A stretch of 40,927 nucleotides of DNA from NCBI GenBank assembly GCA_900550955.1, contig URUF01000017.1:1-40927 (forward strand), in the 5' to 3' direction. The stretch's first letter is position 1. Each line of letters opens with the position of its first letter. Below are positions 15,164-24,172 of this stretch, piece by piece. The stretch is from an uncultured Eubacteriales bacterium. GTDB taxonomy: Bacteria; Bacillota; Clostridia; Christensenellales; Aristaeellaceae. A program made the translations under genes and the position numbers. The notes beneath the pieces are model-generated. The model did no database searches and was not told where the DNA came from. It saw only the letters and a list, made by a program, of their open reading frames with translations.

Positions 15164-15838
15164 TTATTTGCCTCCTTCGGTTTTGGCGGCGGCAGGCGCC
15201 TTCTTGGGCTTGGGAAGGCGCTCTCCCTTGTAAACCCAAACTTTCACGCCCAGACGGCCGTAAGTGGTCTTGGCTTCGGCGAAACCATAGTCGATATCCG
15301 CGCGAAGGGTCTGAAGCGGGATGGAGCCCTCATGATAATGCTCGGTGCGGGCGATATCGGCGCCGTTGAGGCGGCCGCTCACGGTGGTCTTCATGCCCTT
15401 GGCGCCGGCGCGCATGGCGCGCTGCATGCTCTGCTTCATCGCGCGGCGGAAAGCGATGCGCTTTTCCAGCTGCTGGGCAATGTTCTCGGCCACCAGCTGC
15501 GCGTTGGTGTCGGGCACCTTGATCTCCATGATGTTGATATTGGCGGGGCGGCCCAGGAAGGCTTCGATTTCCTTTTTCAGGGCCTCGATGCCCGCGCCGC
15601 CGCGGCCGATGATCATGCCGGGCTTGGCGGTGAAGATGTTGATGGTCAAACGGTTGGCGCTGCGCTCGATATCGATATGGCTGATACCGGTGGCGTAGTA
15701 CTTGGTCTTGAGCATTTCGCGAAGCTTGTAATCCTCAACGAGGTTGTTCGCGAAATCCTTCTTGCCGGCATACCAGCGGGTGCTCCAGTTGAAGATCACG
15801 CCAACGCGAGCACCGTGGGGATTTACTTTCTGTCCCAT
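15164..15838 (-). CDS. rpsC: 30S ribosomal protein S3
   Basis: 224 aa. Guards the mRNA entry tunnel. MGQKVNPHGARVGVIFNWSTRWYAGK start, KH-domain GxxG region (GMIIGRGGAGIEALKKEIE) and the C-terminal S3 domain (KGMKTTVSGRLNGADIARTEHYHEG) are all present. Ends in a short Ala/Lys-rich tail. Confidence 0.97.
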   Translation of the reverse strand: MGQKVNPHGARVGVIFNWSTRWYAGKKDFANNLVEDYKLREMLKTKYYATGISHIDIERSANRLTINIFTAKPGMIIGRGGAGIEALKKEIEAFLGRPANINIMEIKVPDTNAQLVAENIAQQLEKRIAFRRAMKQSMQRAMRAGAKGMKTTVSGRLNGADIARTEHYHEGSIPLQTLRADIDYGFAEAKTTYGRLGVKVWVYKGERLPKPKKAPAAAKTEGGK

Positions 15839-15856
15839 TGATAAACCTCCCTTGGA

Positions 15857-16240
15857 TTACTTCTGGTCCAGCACCACGCTGATGTGGCTGGTGCGCTTGA
15901 GGATGGGCGACGCGCTGCCGCGGGAGCGCGCAACGTAGCGCTTGAGCGTGGGGCCGGGGTTGGCGTAAACTTCGGCAACGTAGAGGGACTTGCGATCCAT
16001 CTCGTTGTTGTTCACCGCATTGGCGATGGCGCTGGAAAGCAGCTTGTGCACAACGGGCGCGGCGGCCTTGGGGGTGTATGCGAGAATCGCCAGCGCGTCG
16101 TCCACATTCTTGCCGCGGATCAGGTCGATAACGATCTTGACCTTGCGGGAAGAAATGCGCACGTACTTGGCGTGAGCGGCGGGACGAGTGTCGCGGGCCG
16201 CCATATGGGCTTGCGCCTTCTTCTGGGAATTGGTTGCCAT
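15857..16240 (-). CDS. rplV: 50S ribosomal protein L22
   Basis: 127 aa, lines the exit tunnel. AKYVRISSRKVKIVIDLIRGKNVDDALAILAYTPKAAAPVVHKLLSSAIANAVNN and the beta-hairpin GPTLKRYVARSRGSASPILKRTSHISVVL are diagnostic. The N terminus has about 20 extra residues rich in Ala, Gln and Lys. Confidence 0.96.
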   Translation of the reverse strand: MATNSQKKAQAHMAARDTRPAAHAKYVRISSRKVKIVIDLIRGKNVDDALAILAYTPKAAAPVVHKLLSSAIANAVNNNEMDRKSLYVAEVYANPGPTLKRYVARSRGSASPILKRTSHISVVLDQK

Positions 16241-16259
16241 AGAAACTCACTCCTTCCGC

Positions 16260-16538
16260 TTACTTCTTGCCGGTGGCTTTTTCACCGGCATGCCCGCGAT
16301 AGGTGCGGGTGGGGGCGAACTCGCCCAGCTTGTGGCCAACCATGTCCTCGGTGATATAAACCGGCACATGCTTGCGGCCGTCATGCACGGCGATGGTGTG
16401 GCCAACGAAATCCGGGAAGATGGTGGACGCGCGCGACCAAGTCTTGGCAACCGCCTTCTTGCCGGTATTGTTCATTTCTACGATGCGCTTCATCAGCGCT
16501 TCGTTTACAAAAGGTCCCTTCTTAACGGAACGGCTCAT
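16260..16538 (-). CDS. rpsS: 30S ribosomal protein S19
   Basis: 92 aa, head protein partnering S13. MSRSVKKGPFVNEALMKRI, TWSRASTIFPDFVGHTIAVHDGRKHVPVYITEDMVGHKLGEFAPTRTYRGH are diagnostic. AGGAGG site upstream; 19 nt from rplV. Confidence 0.97.
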   Translation of the reverse strand: MSRSVKKGPFVNEALMKRIVEMNNTGKKAVAKTWSRASTIFPDFVGHTIAVHDGRKHVPVYITEDMVGHKLGEFAPTRTYRGHAGEKATGKK

Positions 16539-16571
16539 TGAGAGGCTTCCTCCTTCCTTGGATCCATGGGC

Positions 16572-17402
<831 letters not shown>

Positions 17403-17422
17403 TCTGTCTTGTCCTCCCTGCT

Positions 17423-17722
17423 TTAGTCAGCCATGCCTTCAAAGAACTCGATGGGCTTGGAGTCCTTGGTGAGGGTCACATAGGCCTTTTTGATTTCCGG
17501 GGTGCGGCCGGAAGTGCGGCCCTGCCGCTTGATCTTGCCGATGGTGCGAAGGGTGTTTACCTTCTCCACCTTGATATCCTTGAAGATCGCCTCAAGCGCG
17601 AGCTTGATTTCGGTCTTGTTGGCGCTCTTGTGCACTTCAAACACGTAGCGCTTGTCGGCAATGCCCTCGTAGGACGCTTCGGTCAAAACGGGGCGCAGGA
17701 TCACGTCGTGCGGGTTTTTCAT
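17423..17722 (-). CDS. rplW: 50S ribosomal protein L23
   Basis: 99 aa exit-tunnel protein and docking site for trigger factor and SRP. NPHDVILRPVLTEASYEGIADKRYVFEVHKSANKTEIKLALEAIF and VNTLRTIGKIKRQGR are diagnostic. ATGA overlap with rplD (17719-17722). Confidence 0.97.
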   Translation of the reverse strand: MKNPHDVILRPVLTEASYEGIADKRYVFEVHKSANKTEIKLALEAIFKDIKVEKVNTLRTIGKIKRQGRTSGRTPEIKKAYVTLTKDSKPIEFFEGMAD

Positions 17723-18342
17723 GCGTAAACCTCCTCTACGCCCTTCAAGGCATCCTGGGTGAGGATGATCTTGCCGGCTTTCAGGATATCATACACGTTA
17801 AGCGTGTTGACGTAAGAAGTTTCCAGCTTTTCAATGTTGCCAGAGGCGCGCAGCACGGTTTCGTCGCGGCCCGGCAGCACCAGCATGGTGGTGCCCTTAA
17901 GCTCGAAGTTGCTAAGCGCCTTGGCCATGAGCTTGGTCTTGGGCTCGGCCAGCTTGATTTCATCCACAACGATGATCTCGCCGGCGTTGAGCTTAGAGGT
18001 CATGGCGCTCTTAAACGCGAGGCGGCGCACCTTCTTGGGCACGTTGATCACGTAATCGCGGGGCTTGGGCGCGAACACGACGCCGCCGTGACGGAACTGC
18101 GGAGCGCGGTTGCCATGGTGGCGGGCGTTGCCGGTGCCCTTTTGACGGTAAATTTTGCGGCCGCCTCCGCGAACCTCGCCGCGGGTGAGGGCGCTCTGCG
18201 TGCCCTGGCGCTTGTTGGCCAGAATGGAGCGAACGACCAAATGCATAGCGGCGGTGTTGATGGGAGCGGCAAAGATCTCCTCGCTCAGCTCCACTTCGCC
18301 GATGGCCGCGCCTTCCATGTTATACAAAGAAGTCTTAGGCAT
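17719..18342 (-). CDS. rplD: 50S ribosomal protein L4
   Basis: 207 aa. In enteric bacteria L4 is also the repressor of the S10 operon. Visible signatures: ALTRGEVRGGGRKIYRQKGTGNARHHGNRAPQFRHGGVVFAPKPRDY (the extended tunnel loop, site of macrolide resistance mutations) and KPRDYVINVPKKVRRLAFKSAM. Because the rpsJ leader upstream is strongly structured, L4 feedback is possible but unproven in this phylum. Confidence 0.97.
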   Translation of the reverse strand: MPKTSLYNMEGAAIGEVELSEEIFAAPINTAAMHLVVRSILANKRQGTQSALTRGEVRGGGRKIYRQKGTGNARHHGNRAPQFRHGGVVFAPKPRDYVINVPKKVRRLAFKSAMTSKLNAGEIIVVDEIKLAEPKTKLMAKALSNFELKGTTMLVLPGRDETVLRASGNIEKLETSYVNTLNVYDILKAGKIILTQDALKGVEEVYA

Positions 18343-18398
18343 GGTGTAGATTTCCTCCTTCTAAAGGGTCCTTACATTCTCATAAATGTGTGGCGCCG

Positions 18399-19040
18399 TT
18401 AAGCCTTGCAGGTGTTGCGCACCAGCAGCAGGCCGCCGTTGGGGCCGGGCACCGCGCCCTTGATGAGGAGCAGGTTGCGCTCGGCATCCACCCGGACGAT
18501 CTCCAGGTTCTGGATGGTCACGCGCTCCACGCCGTAATGGCCGGGCATGTGCTTGTTCTTAAACACGCGGGAAGGATCGGAGTTGGCGCTCATGGAGCCC
18601 ACGCCGCGATGGTACTTGGAGCCGTGGGCCATGGGGCCGGTGTGCTGGTTCCAGCGCTGGATGGCGCCGGTGAAGCCGTGGCCCTTGCTTACGCCGCTCA
18701 CGTCGATCTTTTCGCCAGCCTCGAACTGGGCTACGGTCAGGTCGCTTCCAACCTCCAGCTCGGCCACGTTGTCCAGGCGGAACTCGCGCAGATAGCGGGT
18801 GGGGGCGACGCCGGCCTTCTTGAAATGACCCGTGAGGGGCTTGTTGACCAGCTTCTTGGCGCGGTTTTCCGCGTAGGTGTCAAAGCCAACCTGCACGGCG
18901 TCGTAACCGTCGGACTCGGTGGTCTTTTTCTGCACCACCTTGCAGGGGCCAGCCTCCACCACAGTCACGGGTACGAGGCGGCCATCATCGGTGAAAACCT
19001 GCGTCATGCCGATCTTCTTGCCTACGATCGCTTTTTTCAT
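18399..19040 (-). CDS. rplC: 50S ribosomal protein L3
   Basis: 213 aa, one of the first proteins to bind 23S rRNA. MKKAIVGKKIGMTQVFTDDGRLVPVTVVEAGPCKVVQKKT and the central loop KGHGFTGAIQRWNQHTGPMAHGSKYHRGVGSMSANSDPSRVFKNKHMPGHYG are diagnostic, including the Gln/His loop reaching the peptidyl-transferase centre. Confidence 0.97.
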   Translation of the reverse strand: MKKAIVGKKIGMTQVFTDDGRLVPVTVVEAGPCKVVQKKTTESDGYDAVQVGFDTYAENRAKKLVNKPLTGHFKKAGVAPTRYLREFRLDNVAELEVGSDLTVAQFEAGEKIDVSGVSKGHGFTGAIQRWNQHTGPMAHGSKYHRGVGSMSANSDPSRVFKNKHMPGHYGVERVTIQNLEIVRVDAERNLLLIKGAVPGPNGGLLLVRNTCKA

Positions 19041-19058
19041 GATGTCGTACCTCCTGCA

Positions 19059-19373
19059 TTAGTTATTGAGCTTGATTTCGATTTCGACACCGGCAGGAAG
19101 ATCCAGCTTCATCATGGCGTCGACCGTACGCGGATTGGGATTGTGGATATCGATGAGGCGCTTATGGGTGCGCATCTCGAACTGCTCGCGGCTATCCTTA
19201 TACTTGTGCGGCGCGCGCAGGATGGTCACGATTTCCTTCTCCGTCGGCAGTGGAATGGGGCCCGAAACCTTCGCGCCCGTCCGCTTAGCGGTTTCCACAA
19301 TCCGCTCGGAGGACTGGTCGATCAGGTTGTGCTCGTAAGCCTTCAGCTTGATACGGATTTTTTGGTTGGCCAT
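19059..19373 (-). CDS. rpsJ: 30S ribosomal protein S10
   Basis: 104 aa, first gene of the operon; also known as NusE, the NusB partner in transcription antitermination. QKIRIKLKAYEHNLIDQSSERIVETAKRTGA, GPIPLPTEKEIVTILRAPHKYKDSREQFEMRTHKRLIDI are diagnostic. ATG at 19373 follows AAGGAGG; a longer in-frame reading to 19424 lies in the structured leader and is rejected. Confidence 0.97.
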   Translation of the reverse strand: MANQKIRIKLKAYEHNLIDQSSERIVETAKRTGAKVSGPIPLPTEKEIVTILRAPHKYKDSREQFEMRTHKRLIDIHNPNPRTVDAMMKLDLPAGVEIEIKLNN

Positions 19374-19630
19374 TTTCGTTCCTCCTTGATTTCGTCTCAA
19401 GTACACCGCCCCGGGTGTGTCCATCGGCTGCTTTTGAGCAGGCGAGGCAACCCTCGCCCTTCTCTGCGACTGTGGGCCAGCGCCGTGAGAAGCGCCTGCG
19501 CCCGGCCGCGGTTCGCAATCCCGCGCGATGCCTTAAGTCCGTCGCCCGATTTTCGGGCTGGTCCACGATAATTACCCGCCATGGCCATGGCGGCAACTTA
19601 CCGCTTCATCCCTAAACAGACAGCTTAAGT
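19374..19630 (-). promoter_or_regulatory. Structured 5' leader of the S10 operon
   Basis: About 250 nt from the predicted transcription start to rpsJ, dense in hairpins: a perfect 18-nt palindrome CCGCCATGGCCATGGCGG (19576-19593), GCCCGA-TTT-TCGGGC (19544-19558) and GGCGAGG-CAAC-CCTCGCC (19441-19458). There is no reading frame of note. Such a long folded leader suggests post-transcriptional control of the operon, for example by a ribosomal protein; I do not recognise a named leader family. Confidence 0.55.
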
Positions 19631-19659
19631 AGTATACAACAATTCCCCCATGAATGCAA
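19631..19659 (-). promoter_or_regulatory. S10 operon promoter
   Basis: On the minus strand: TTGCAT (19654-19659), 17-bp spacer, TATACT (19631-19636), then about 255 nt of leader. The region 19660-19865 upstream of it is T-rich, with one small hairpin (ACACGC-TTCCGT-GCGTGT, 19735-19752) and no gene. Confidence 0.65.
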
Positions 19660-19865
19660 TGGGTTTTCCAAAATTTTTTTGCGTTTTCTGCCCCCAAACC
19701 GCCGTTGCATCTCATTCCCAGCGCTTTAATATGAACACGCTTCCGTGCGTGTCCTATTCTTTCCGTCCCCGTTTCCTCCGCCGCAGCAAGGCATGGTTCC
19801 CTCCCGCCGCTTGCCGGTTCTTTTGCTTCATTAAAATATACCGCCCCATTTTGCCAACTTTCTTC

Positions 19866-19894
19866 TTGTCATTCCCAAGAAGCTATGGTACAAT
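19866..19894 (+). promoter_or_regulatory. Promoter of the DUF362 gene
   Basis: Plus strand: TTGTCA (19866-19871), 17-bp spacer, TACAAT (19889-19894). About 40 bp before the GGAGGTG ribosome-binding site. Divergent from the S10 promoter. Confidence 0.7.
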
Positions 19895-19939
19895 CCAATG
19901 CGAACACATTTTCGCATCATTTCCGGAGGTGTTTTCAGT

Positions 19940-21055
19940 ATGGGAAAATCCAAGGTCTACTTTACCAACTTCCGCGCCAAGCCGGACAGGAACCTGCTGC
20001 AAAAGCTGCGCTTGTTGCTTGAAAAGGCGGGCATGACGCAAATGCCTCTGGAGGGCAAGTTTACCGCCGTCAAAATCCACTTCGGCGAGCCGGGCAACCT
20101 GGCGTTTCTGCGCCCCAATTATGCCAAGACGGTTGTGGACACGCTTAAGGACATGGGCGCGCGTCCCTTCCTCACCGACGCAAACACCCTATACACCGGC
20201 ATGCGCCGCAACGCGCTGGACCATTTGGACGCGGCGTATGAAAACGGCTTCAGTCCGCTGCAAACCGGCTGCCACGTGCTCATCGCGGACGGCCTGCTGG
20301 GCACCGACGACGTGGCCGTGCCCATCGACGGCGAATACTGCAAGGAAGCGCTGATCGGCCGCGCGGTGATGGACGCGGACGCCATTATCAGCCTCACCCA
20401 TTTCAAATGCCATGAGGGCGCCGGCATCGGCGGAGCCCTCAAAAACCTGGGCATGGGCTGCGGCTCCACGGCGGGCAAGCGCGCCATGCACTGCGACGGC
20501 AAGCCCGTTGTAGACCGCGACCGCTGCGTGGGCTGCGGCCTGTGCGCCCGCCAGTGCGCGCATGGGGCTATCAGCTTTTCCGGCGAAAAGGGCGCGCGGC
20601 GCGCCAGCATCGATCACGCCAGGTGCGTGGGCTGCGGCCGCTGCGTTGGCGCATGCCGGGACCGCGGGGCCATTCAGGGGCCGGACAGCTCCAACGACCT
20701 GCTCAACTGCAAAATTGCCGAATACGCTTGGGCCGTCGTGAAGGACCGCCCCAACTTCCACATCTCGCTGGTGATGGACGTTTCGCCCTATTGCGACTGC
20801 CATGCCGAGAACGATTCGCCCATTATTGCGGACGTGGGCATGTTTGCCAGCTTCGATCCTGTCGCGCTGGACGTGGCCTGCGCCGATGCGTGCAACCGCA
20901 TGGAGCCCCTGCCCGGCACCTTCCTGGCCGCCAAGGCGCAGCACACCGGCGATATCTTTAACGATACGCATCCCTATACCAACTGGCGCGTAGGCGTGGA
21001 GCACGCCGCCAAGCTGGGCGTAGGCTCAATGGACTATGAGCTGATCGAGGTGTGA
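19940..21055 (+). CDS. DUF362 protein with two 4Fe-4S clusters
   Basis: A 371-aa cytosolic iron-sulfur protein. DUF362 segments surround a ferredoxin insert: VKIHFGEPGNLAFLRP..., then ISLTHFKCHEGAGIGGALKNLGMGCGSTAGK, and after the insert FHISLVMDVSPYCDCHAENDSPIIADVGMFASFDPVALDVA. The insert binds two 4Fe-4S clusters through Cys186/189/192/196 and Cys219/222/225/229. The family is common in anaerobes and its reaction is unknown; a low-potential electron-transfer role is the usual guess. The start at 19940 is set by GGAGGTG (MGKSKVYFTNF); the upstream in-frame ATG at 19898 lies near the promoter. The DUF362 region with PYCDCH carries extra cysteines that may bind another cofactor. Confidence 0.85.
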   Translation: MGKSKVYFTNFRAKPDRNLLQKLRLLLEKAGMTQMPLEGKFTAVKIHFGEPGNLAFLRPNYAKTVVDTLKDMGARPFLTDANTLYTGMRRNALDHLDAAYENGFSPLQTGCHVLIADGLLGTDDVAVPIDGEYCKEALIGRAVMDADAIISLTHFKCHEGAGIGGALKNLGMGCGSTAGKRAMHCDGKPVVDRDRCVGCGLCARQCAHGAISFSGEKGARRASIDHARCVGCGRCVGACRDRGAIQGPDSSNDLLNCKIAEYAWAVVKDRPNFHISLVMDVSPYCDCHAENDSPIIADVGMFASFDPVALDVACADACNRMEPLPGTFLAAKAQHTGDIFNDTHPYTNWRVGVEHAAKLGVGSMDYELIEV

Positions 21056-21233
21056 CGGAGCGCGGGCGGTTCCGCCCTCTATAATCGCCGCCCAAAGACG
21101 CCGCTTCCGTTTCCCCCTATGGCCTTTCAGCAAGCTGATTGCCCGCGCGCCGCGCGGGCAATTTGCAGGGCTCGGGGCAACGCCCCTGCCGCCCCCTCTC
21201 CCACGCGCACCTGTATAGGAAAGGAGTTTCGCA
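21056..21233 (+). other. Gap before uvrA with several hairpins
   Basis: Contains GGGCGG-TT-CCGCCC just after the DUF362 stop, a perfect 11-bp stem ATTGCCCGCGC / GCGCGGGCAAT (21138-21162) and GGGGC-AAC-GCCCC. TATAAT at 21080-21085 has no -35 at the right distance. I looked for a LexA box (GAAC-N4-GTTC) and did not find one. These hairpins may terminate the DUF362 transcript. Confidence 0.4.
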
Positions 21234-24071
21234 TTGCAGGATAAGCTCATCGTTCGCGGCGCGCGCGAACACAATTTGAAAAACGTTACCATCGAAATCC
21301 CGCGCAACAAGCTGGTCGTCTTTACGGGGCTGAGCGGCTCGGGCAAAACCAGCCTCGCCTTCGACACCATCTACGCGGAAGGCCAGCGCCGCTACGTGGA
21401 AAGCCTTTCCTCCTATGCGCGCATGTTTTTGGGCCAGATGGAAAAGCCGGATATCGATTCCATCGAGGGCCTGTCCCCCGCTATCTCCATCGACCAGAAA
21501 ACCACGGCGCGCAACCCGCGTTCCACCGTGGGCACCGTTACGGAAATTTACGATTACCTGCGCCTGCTCTACGCGCGTGTGGGCGTGCCGCACTGCCCCA
21601 AGTGCGGCCGGGAGATCAAGCAGCAAACCATCGACCAGATGGCCGACCAGGTGATGGCCTACCCGGAGGGGCAGCGCCTTCAGCTGTTGGCCCCCGTGGT
21701 GCGCGCGCGCAAGGGCGAGCACGCCAAGCTTTTGGAGGACGCGCAGAAGCGCGGCTACGTGCGCGTGCGCATCGACGGCGAGCTTTACGAGCTGGACGAC
21801 CTGCCCACACTGGATAAAAAGAAGAAGCACAATATCGAAATCGTCGTAGACCGCCTGGTTGTGCGGCCTACGGACGAGTTCCGCCAGCGCCTGGCGGATA
21901 GCATGGAAACCGCCGCCAGCGAAAGCGGCGGGCTTGTGCTGGTGGATCTGTTTGACAAGGGCACGCTGCTGTTTTCCCAAAACTACGCCTGCCCGGATTG
22001 CGGCGTATCCATCGAGGAGCTCTCGCCGCGCATGTTCTCCTTCAACAGCCCGTTTGGCGCTTGCCCCGCGTGCAGCGGCCTGGGCACGGTGATGCGCATC
22101 ACGCAGGATACCATCATCCCCGATCCCAGCCTCAGCTTCAACCAGGGCGCGCTGCAGGCCATGGCATGGAACGTGGCGGACAAAAACAGCATGGCCAACA
22201 CCTTCTTCACCGCGCTGTCCAAAAAGTACGGCTTCAGCATGGACACGCCGGTAAAGGACCTGCCCAAGAAAATCCTGGATATCCTGCTGTACGGCTCCGG
22301 CGATAAAATCACCGTCGAGTATGAAAGCGCGCACGGCAAGGGCCACTATGAAACGGTTTTTGAGGGCGTGATCACCTCGCTCAACCGCCGCTACCGTGAA
22401 ACCACCAGCGAATCCGTGAAGGCCACGTATGAGGAATACATGGTCACGGATGATTGCCCGGCCTGCCACGGCCGCCGCCTCAAGCCCGAGGTGCTGGCCG
22501 TAACCGTTGGCGGCAAAAACATCAGCGAGGTGTGCGATTTGAGCGTATCCAAGGCCCGCGCCTTTTTCCGCGGCCTTGTGCTAAGCGAGAAGGATACCAT
22601 GATCGCCTCCCAAATCCTTAAGGAGATCGATTCCCGCCTGGGCTTTTTGGACAGCGTGGGCTTGAGCTACCTGACCCTCTCCCGCGCGGCGGCCACCCTC
22701 TCCGGCGGCGAGGCCCAGCGCATCCGCCTGGCTACGCAAATCGGCTCCAGCCTCATGGGCGTGCTCTACATCCTGGACGAGCCCTCCATCGGCCTGCATC
22801 AGCGCGATAACGCCAAGCTGCTCGCCACCCTCAAGCGCCTGCGCGATCTGGGCAACACCCTGATCGTGGTGGAGCACGACGAGGACACCATGTATGCGGC
22901 GGACTACATCGTGGACGTGGGCCCCGGCGCGGGCATCCACGGCGGCCGCGTCATCGCCGAGGGCACCATTGATGAAATCCTCAAAAACCCCGATTCCATC
23001 ACCGGTCAGTACCTCAACGGCGCCCGTTTCATCCCCGTACCCGCCAAGCGCCGCAAGCCCTCCGGCTGGCTCGTGGTCAAAGGCGCGCAGGAGAACAACC
23101 TCAAAAACATCGATGTGAAAATCCCGCTGGGCGTGTTCTGCTGCGTTACCGGCGTGAGCGGCTCGGGCAAGTCCAGCCTGGTTAACGAGATCGTCTATAA
23201 GCACCTGGCCAGGGTTCTCAACCGCGCCAAAACCCGCGCCGGCAAATTTGCCGCTATGGAGGGCGTGGAAAACCTGGACAAGATCATCGCCATTGATCAA
23301 AGCCCCATCGGCCGCACGCCGCGCTCCAACCCCGCTACCTACACCGGCATGTTTGACCTCATCCGCAAGGTGTTCGCCATGACGCCGGACGCCAAAGCGC
23401 GCGGCTACAAGGAGAACCGCTTCTCCTTCAACATAAAGGGCGGCCGCTGCGAGGCCTGCTCCGGCGACGGCCTGTTAAAAATCGAGATGCACTTCCTGCC
23501 GGACATTTACGTGCCCTGCGATGTGTGCAAGGGCGCGCGCTACAACCGCGAAACCCTGGACGTGCGCTATAAGGGCAAGAACATTCACGAAGTGCTGGAA
23601 ATGACCGTAGAGGAGGCCCTGGCCTTCTTTGAAAACCACGAGCCCATTGTGCGTAAGCTGCAAACCCTGTACGACGTGGGCCTTAACTACATCAAGCTGG
23701 GCCAGCCCAGCACCCAGCTTTCCGGCGGCGAGGCCCAGCGCATCAAGCTGGCTACCGAGCTTAGCCGCCGCGCCACCGGCCGCACCCTCTACCTGCTGGA
23801 CGAGCCCACCACCGGCCTGCACATGGCCGACGTGCAGCGCCTCATCGACGTGCTGGACCGCCTGGTTGAGGCGGGCAACAGCGTGCTGGTGATAGAGCAT
23901 AACCTGGACGTGGTAAAATCCGCGGACTATCTGATCGACCTGGGCCCCGAGGGCGGTGACGGCGGCGGCTCCATCGTATGCCAAGGCACGCCGGAGCAGG
24001 TAGCCCAGGCGGAGGGCAGCTATACCGGCCAGTACGTAAAGCCCATACTGGAAAGGGCAAAGAAGCGGTGA
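21234..24071 (+). CDS. uvrA: UvrABC excision nuclease subunit A, TTG start
   Basis: A 945-aa ATP-dependent damage sensor of nucleotide excision repair that loads UvrB at lesions. It has two ABC-type ATPase modules: Walker A GLSGSGKT (32-39) and GVSGSGKS, each with an LSGGEAQRI signature and LDEPSIGLH / LDEPTTGLH Walker B. Two four-Cys zinc modules are intact (CPDC..CPAC and CEAC..CDVC). The reading frame begins at TTG, with AAAGGAG 7 nt upstream, and aligns with other UvrA starts. uvrB, the usual neighbour in Firmicutes, is not adjacent. Confidence 0.97.
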   Translation: MQDKLIVRGAREHNLKNVTIEIPRNKLVVFTGLSGSGKTSLAFDTIYAEGQRRYVESLSSYARMFLGQMEKPDIDSIEGLSPAISIDQKTTARNPRSTVGTVTEIYDYLRLLYARVGVPHCPKCGREIKQQTIDQMADQVMAYPEGQRLQLLAPVVRARKGEHAKLLEDAQKRGYVRVRIDGELYELDDLPTLDKKKKHNIEIVVDRLVVRPTDEFRQRLADSMETAASESGGLVLVDLFDKGTLLFSQNYACPDCGVSIEELSPRMFSFNSPFGACPACSGLGTVMRITQDTIIPDPSLSFNQGALQAMAWNVADKNSMANTFFTALSKKYGFSMDTPVKDLPKKILDILLYGSGDKITVEYESAHGKGHYETVFEGVITSLNRRYRETTSESVKATYEEYMVTDDCPACHGRRLKPEVLAVTVGGKNISEVCDLSVSKARAFFRGLVLSEKDTMIASQILKEIDSRLGFLDSVGLSYLTLSRAAATLSGGEAQRIRLATQIGSSLMGVLYILDEPSIGLHQRDNAKLLATLKRLRDLGNTLIVVEHDEDTMYAADYIVDVGPGAGIHGGRVIAEGTIDEILKNPDSITGQYLNGARFIPVPAKRRKPSGWLVVKGAQENNLKNIDVKIPLGVFCCVTGVSGSGKSSLVNEIVYKHLARVLNRAKTRAGKFAAMEGVENLDKIIAIDQSPIGRTPRSNPATYTGMFDLIRKVFAMTPDAKARGYKENRFSFNIKGGRCEACSGDGLLKIEMHFLPDIYVPCDVCKGARYNRETLDVRYKGKNIHEVLEMTVEEALAFFENHEPIVRKLQTLYDVGLNYIKLGQPSTQLSGGEAQRIKLATELSRRATGRTLYLLDEPTTGLHMADVQRLIDVLDRLVEAGNSVLVIEHNLDVVKSADYLIDLGPEGGDGGGSIVCQGTPEQVAQAEGSYTGQYVKPILERAKKR

Positions 24072-24075
24072 TGCG

Positions 24076-24113
24076 CCAAAAGCGCCGCAGGTCTTGCGGC
24101 GCTTTTGGTTTTT
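24076..24113 (+). terminator. uvrA terminator
   Basis: Perfect 14-bp stem CCAAAAGCGCCGCA / TGCGGCGCTTTTGG with loop GGTCT, followed by TTTTTC... It begins 4 nt after the uvrA stop. Confidence 0.9.
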
Positions 24114-24172
24114 CTTCGTTTTGTAGATACCCAGGCTTTTGCAGGCCCAAAGCGGCCCTTTGCTTGCAAACG

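Noticed and set aside
18390..19571. 393-codon plus-strand frame opposite rplC and rpsJ
   Set aside because: Antisense to certain ribosomal genes and crosses the structured leader.
21056..21233. LexA/SOS operator ahead of uvrA
   Set aside because: No GAAC-N4-GTTC or close variant could be found by eye.
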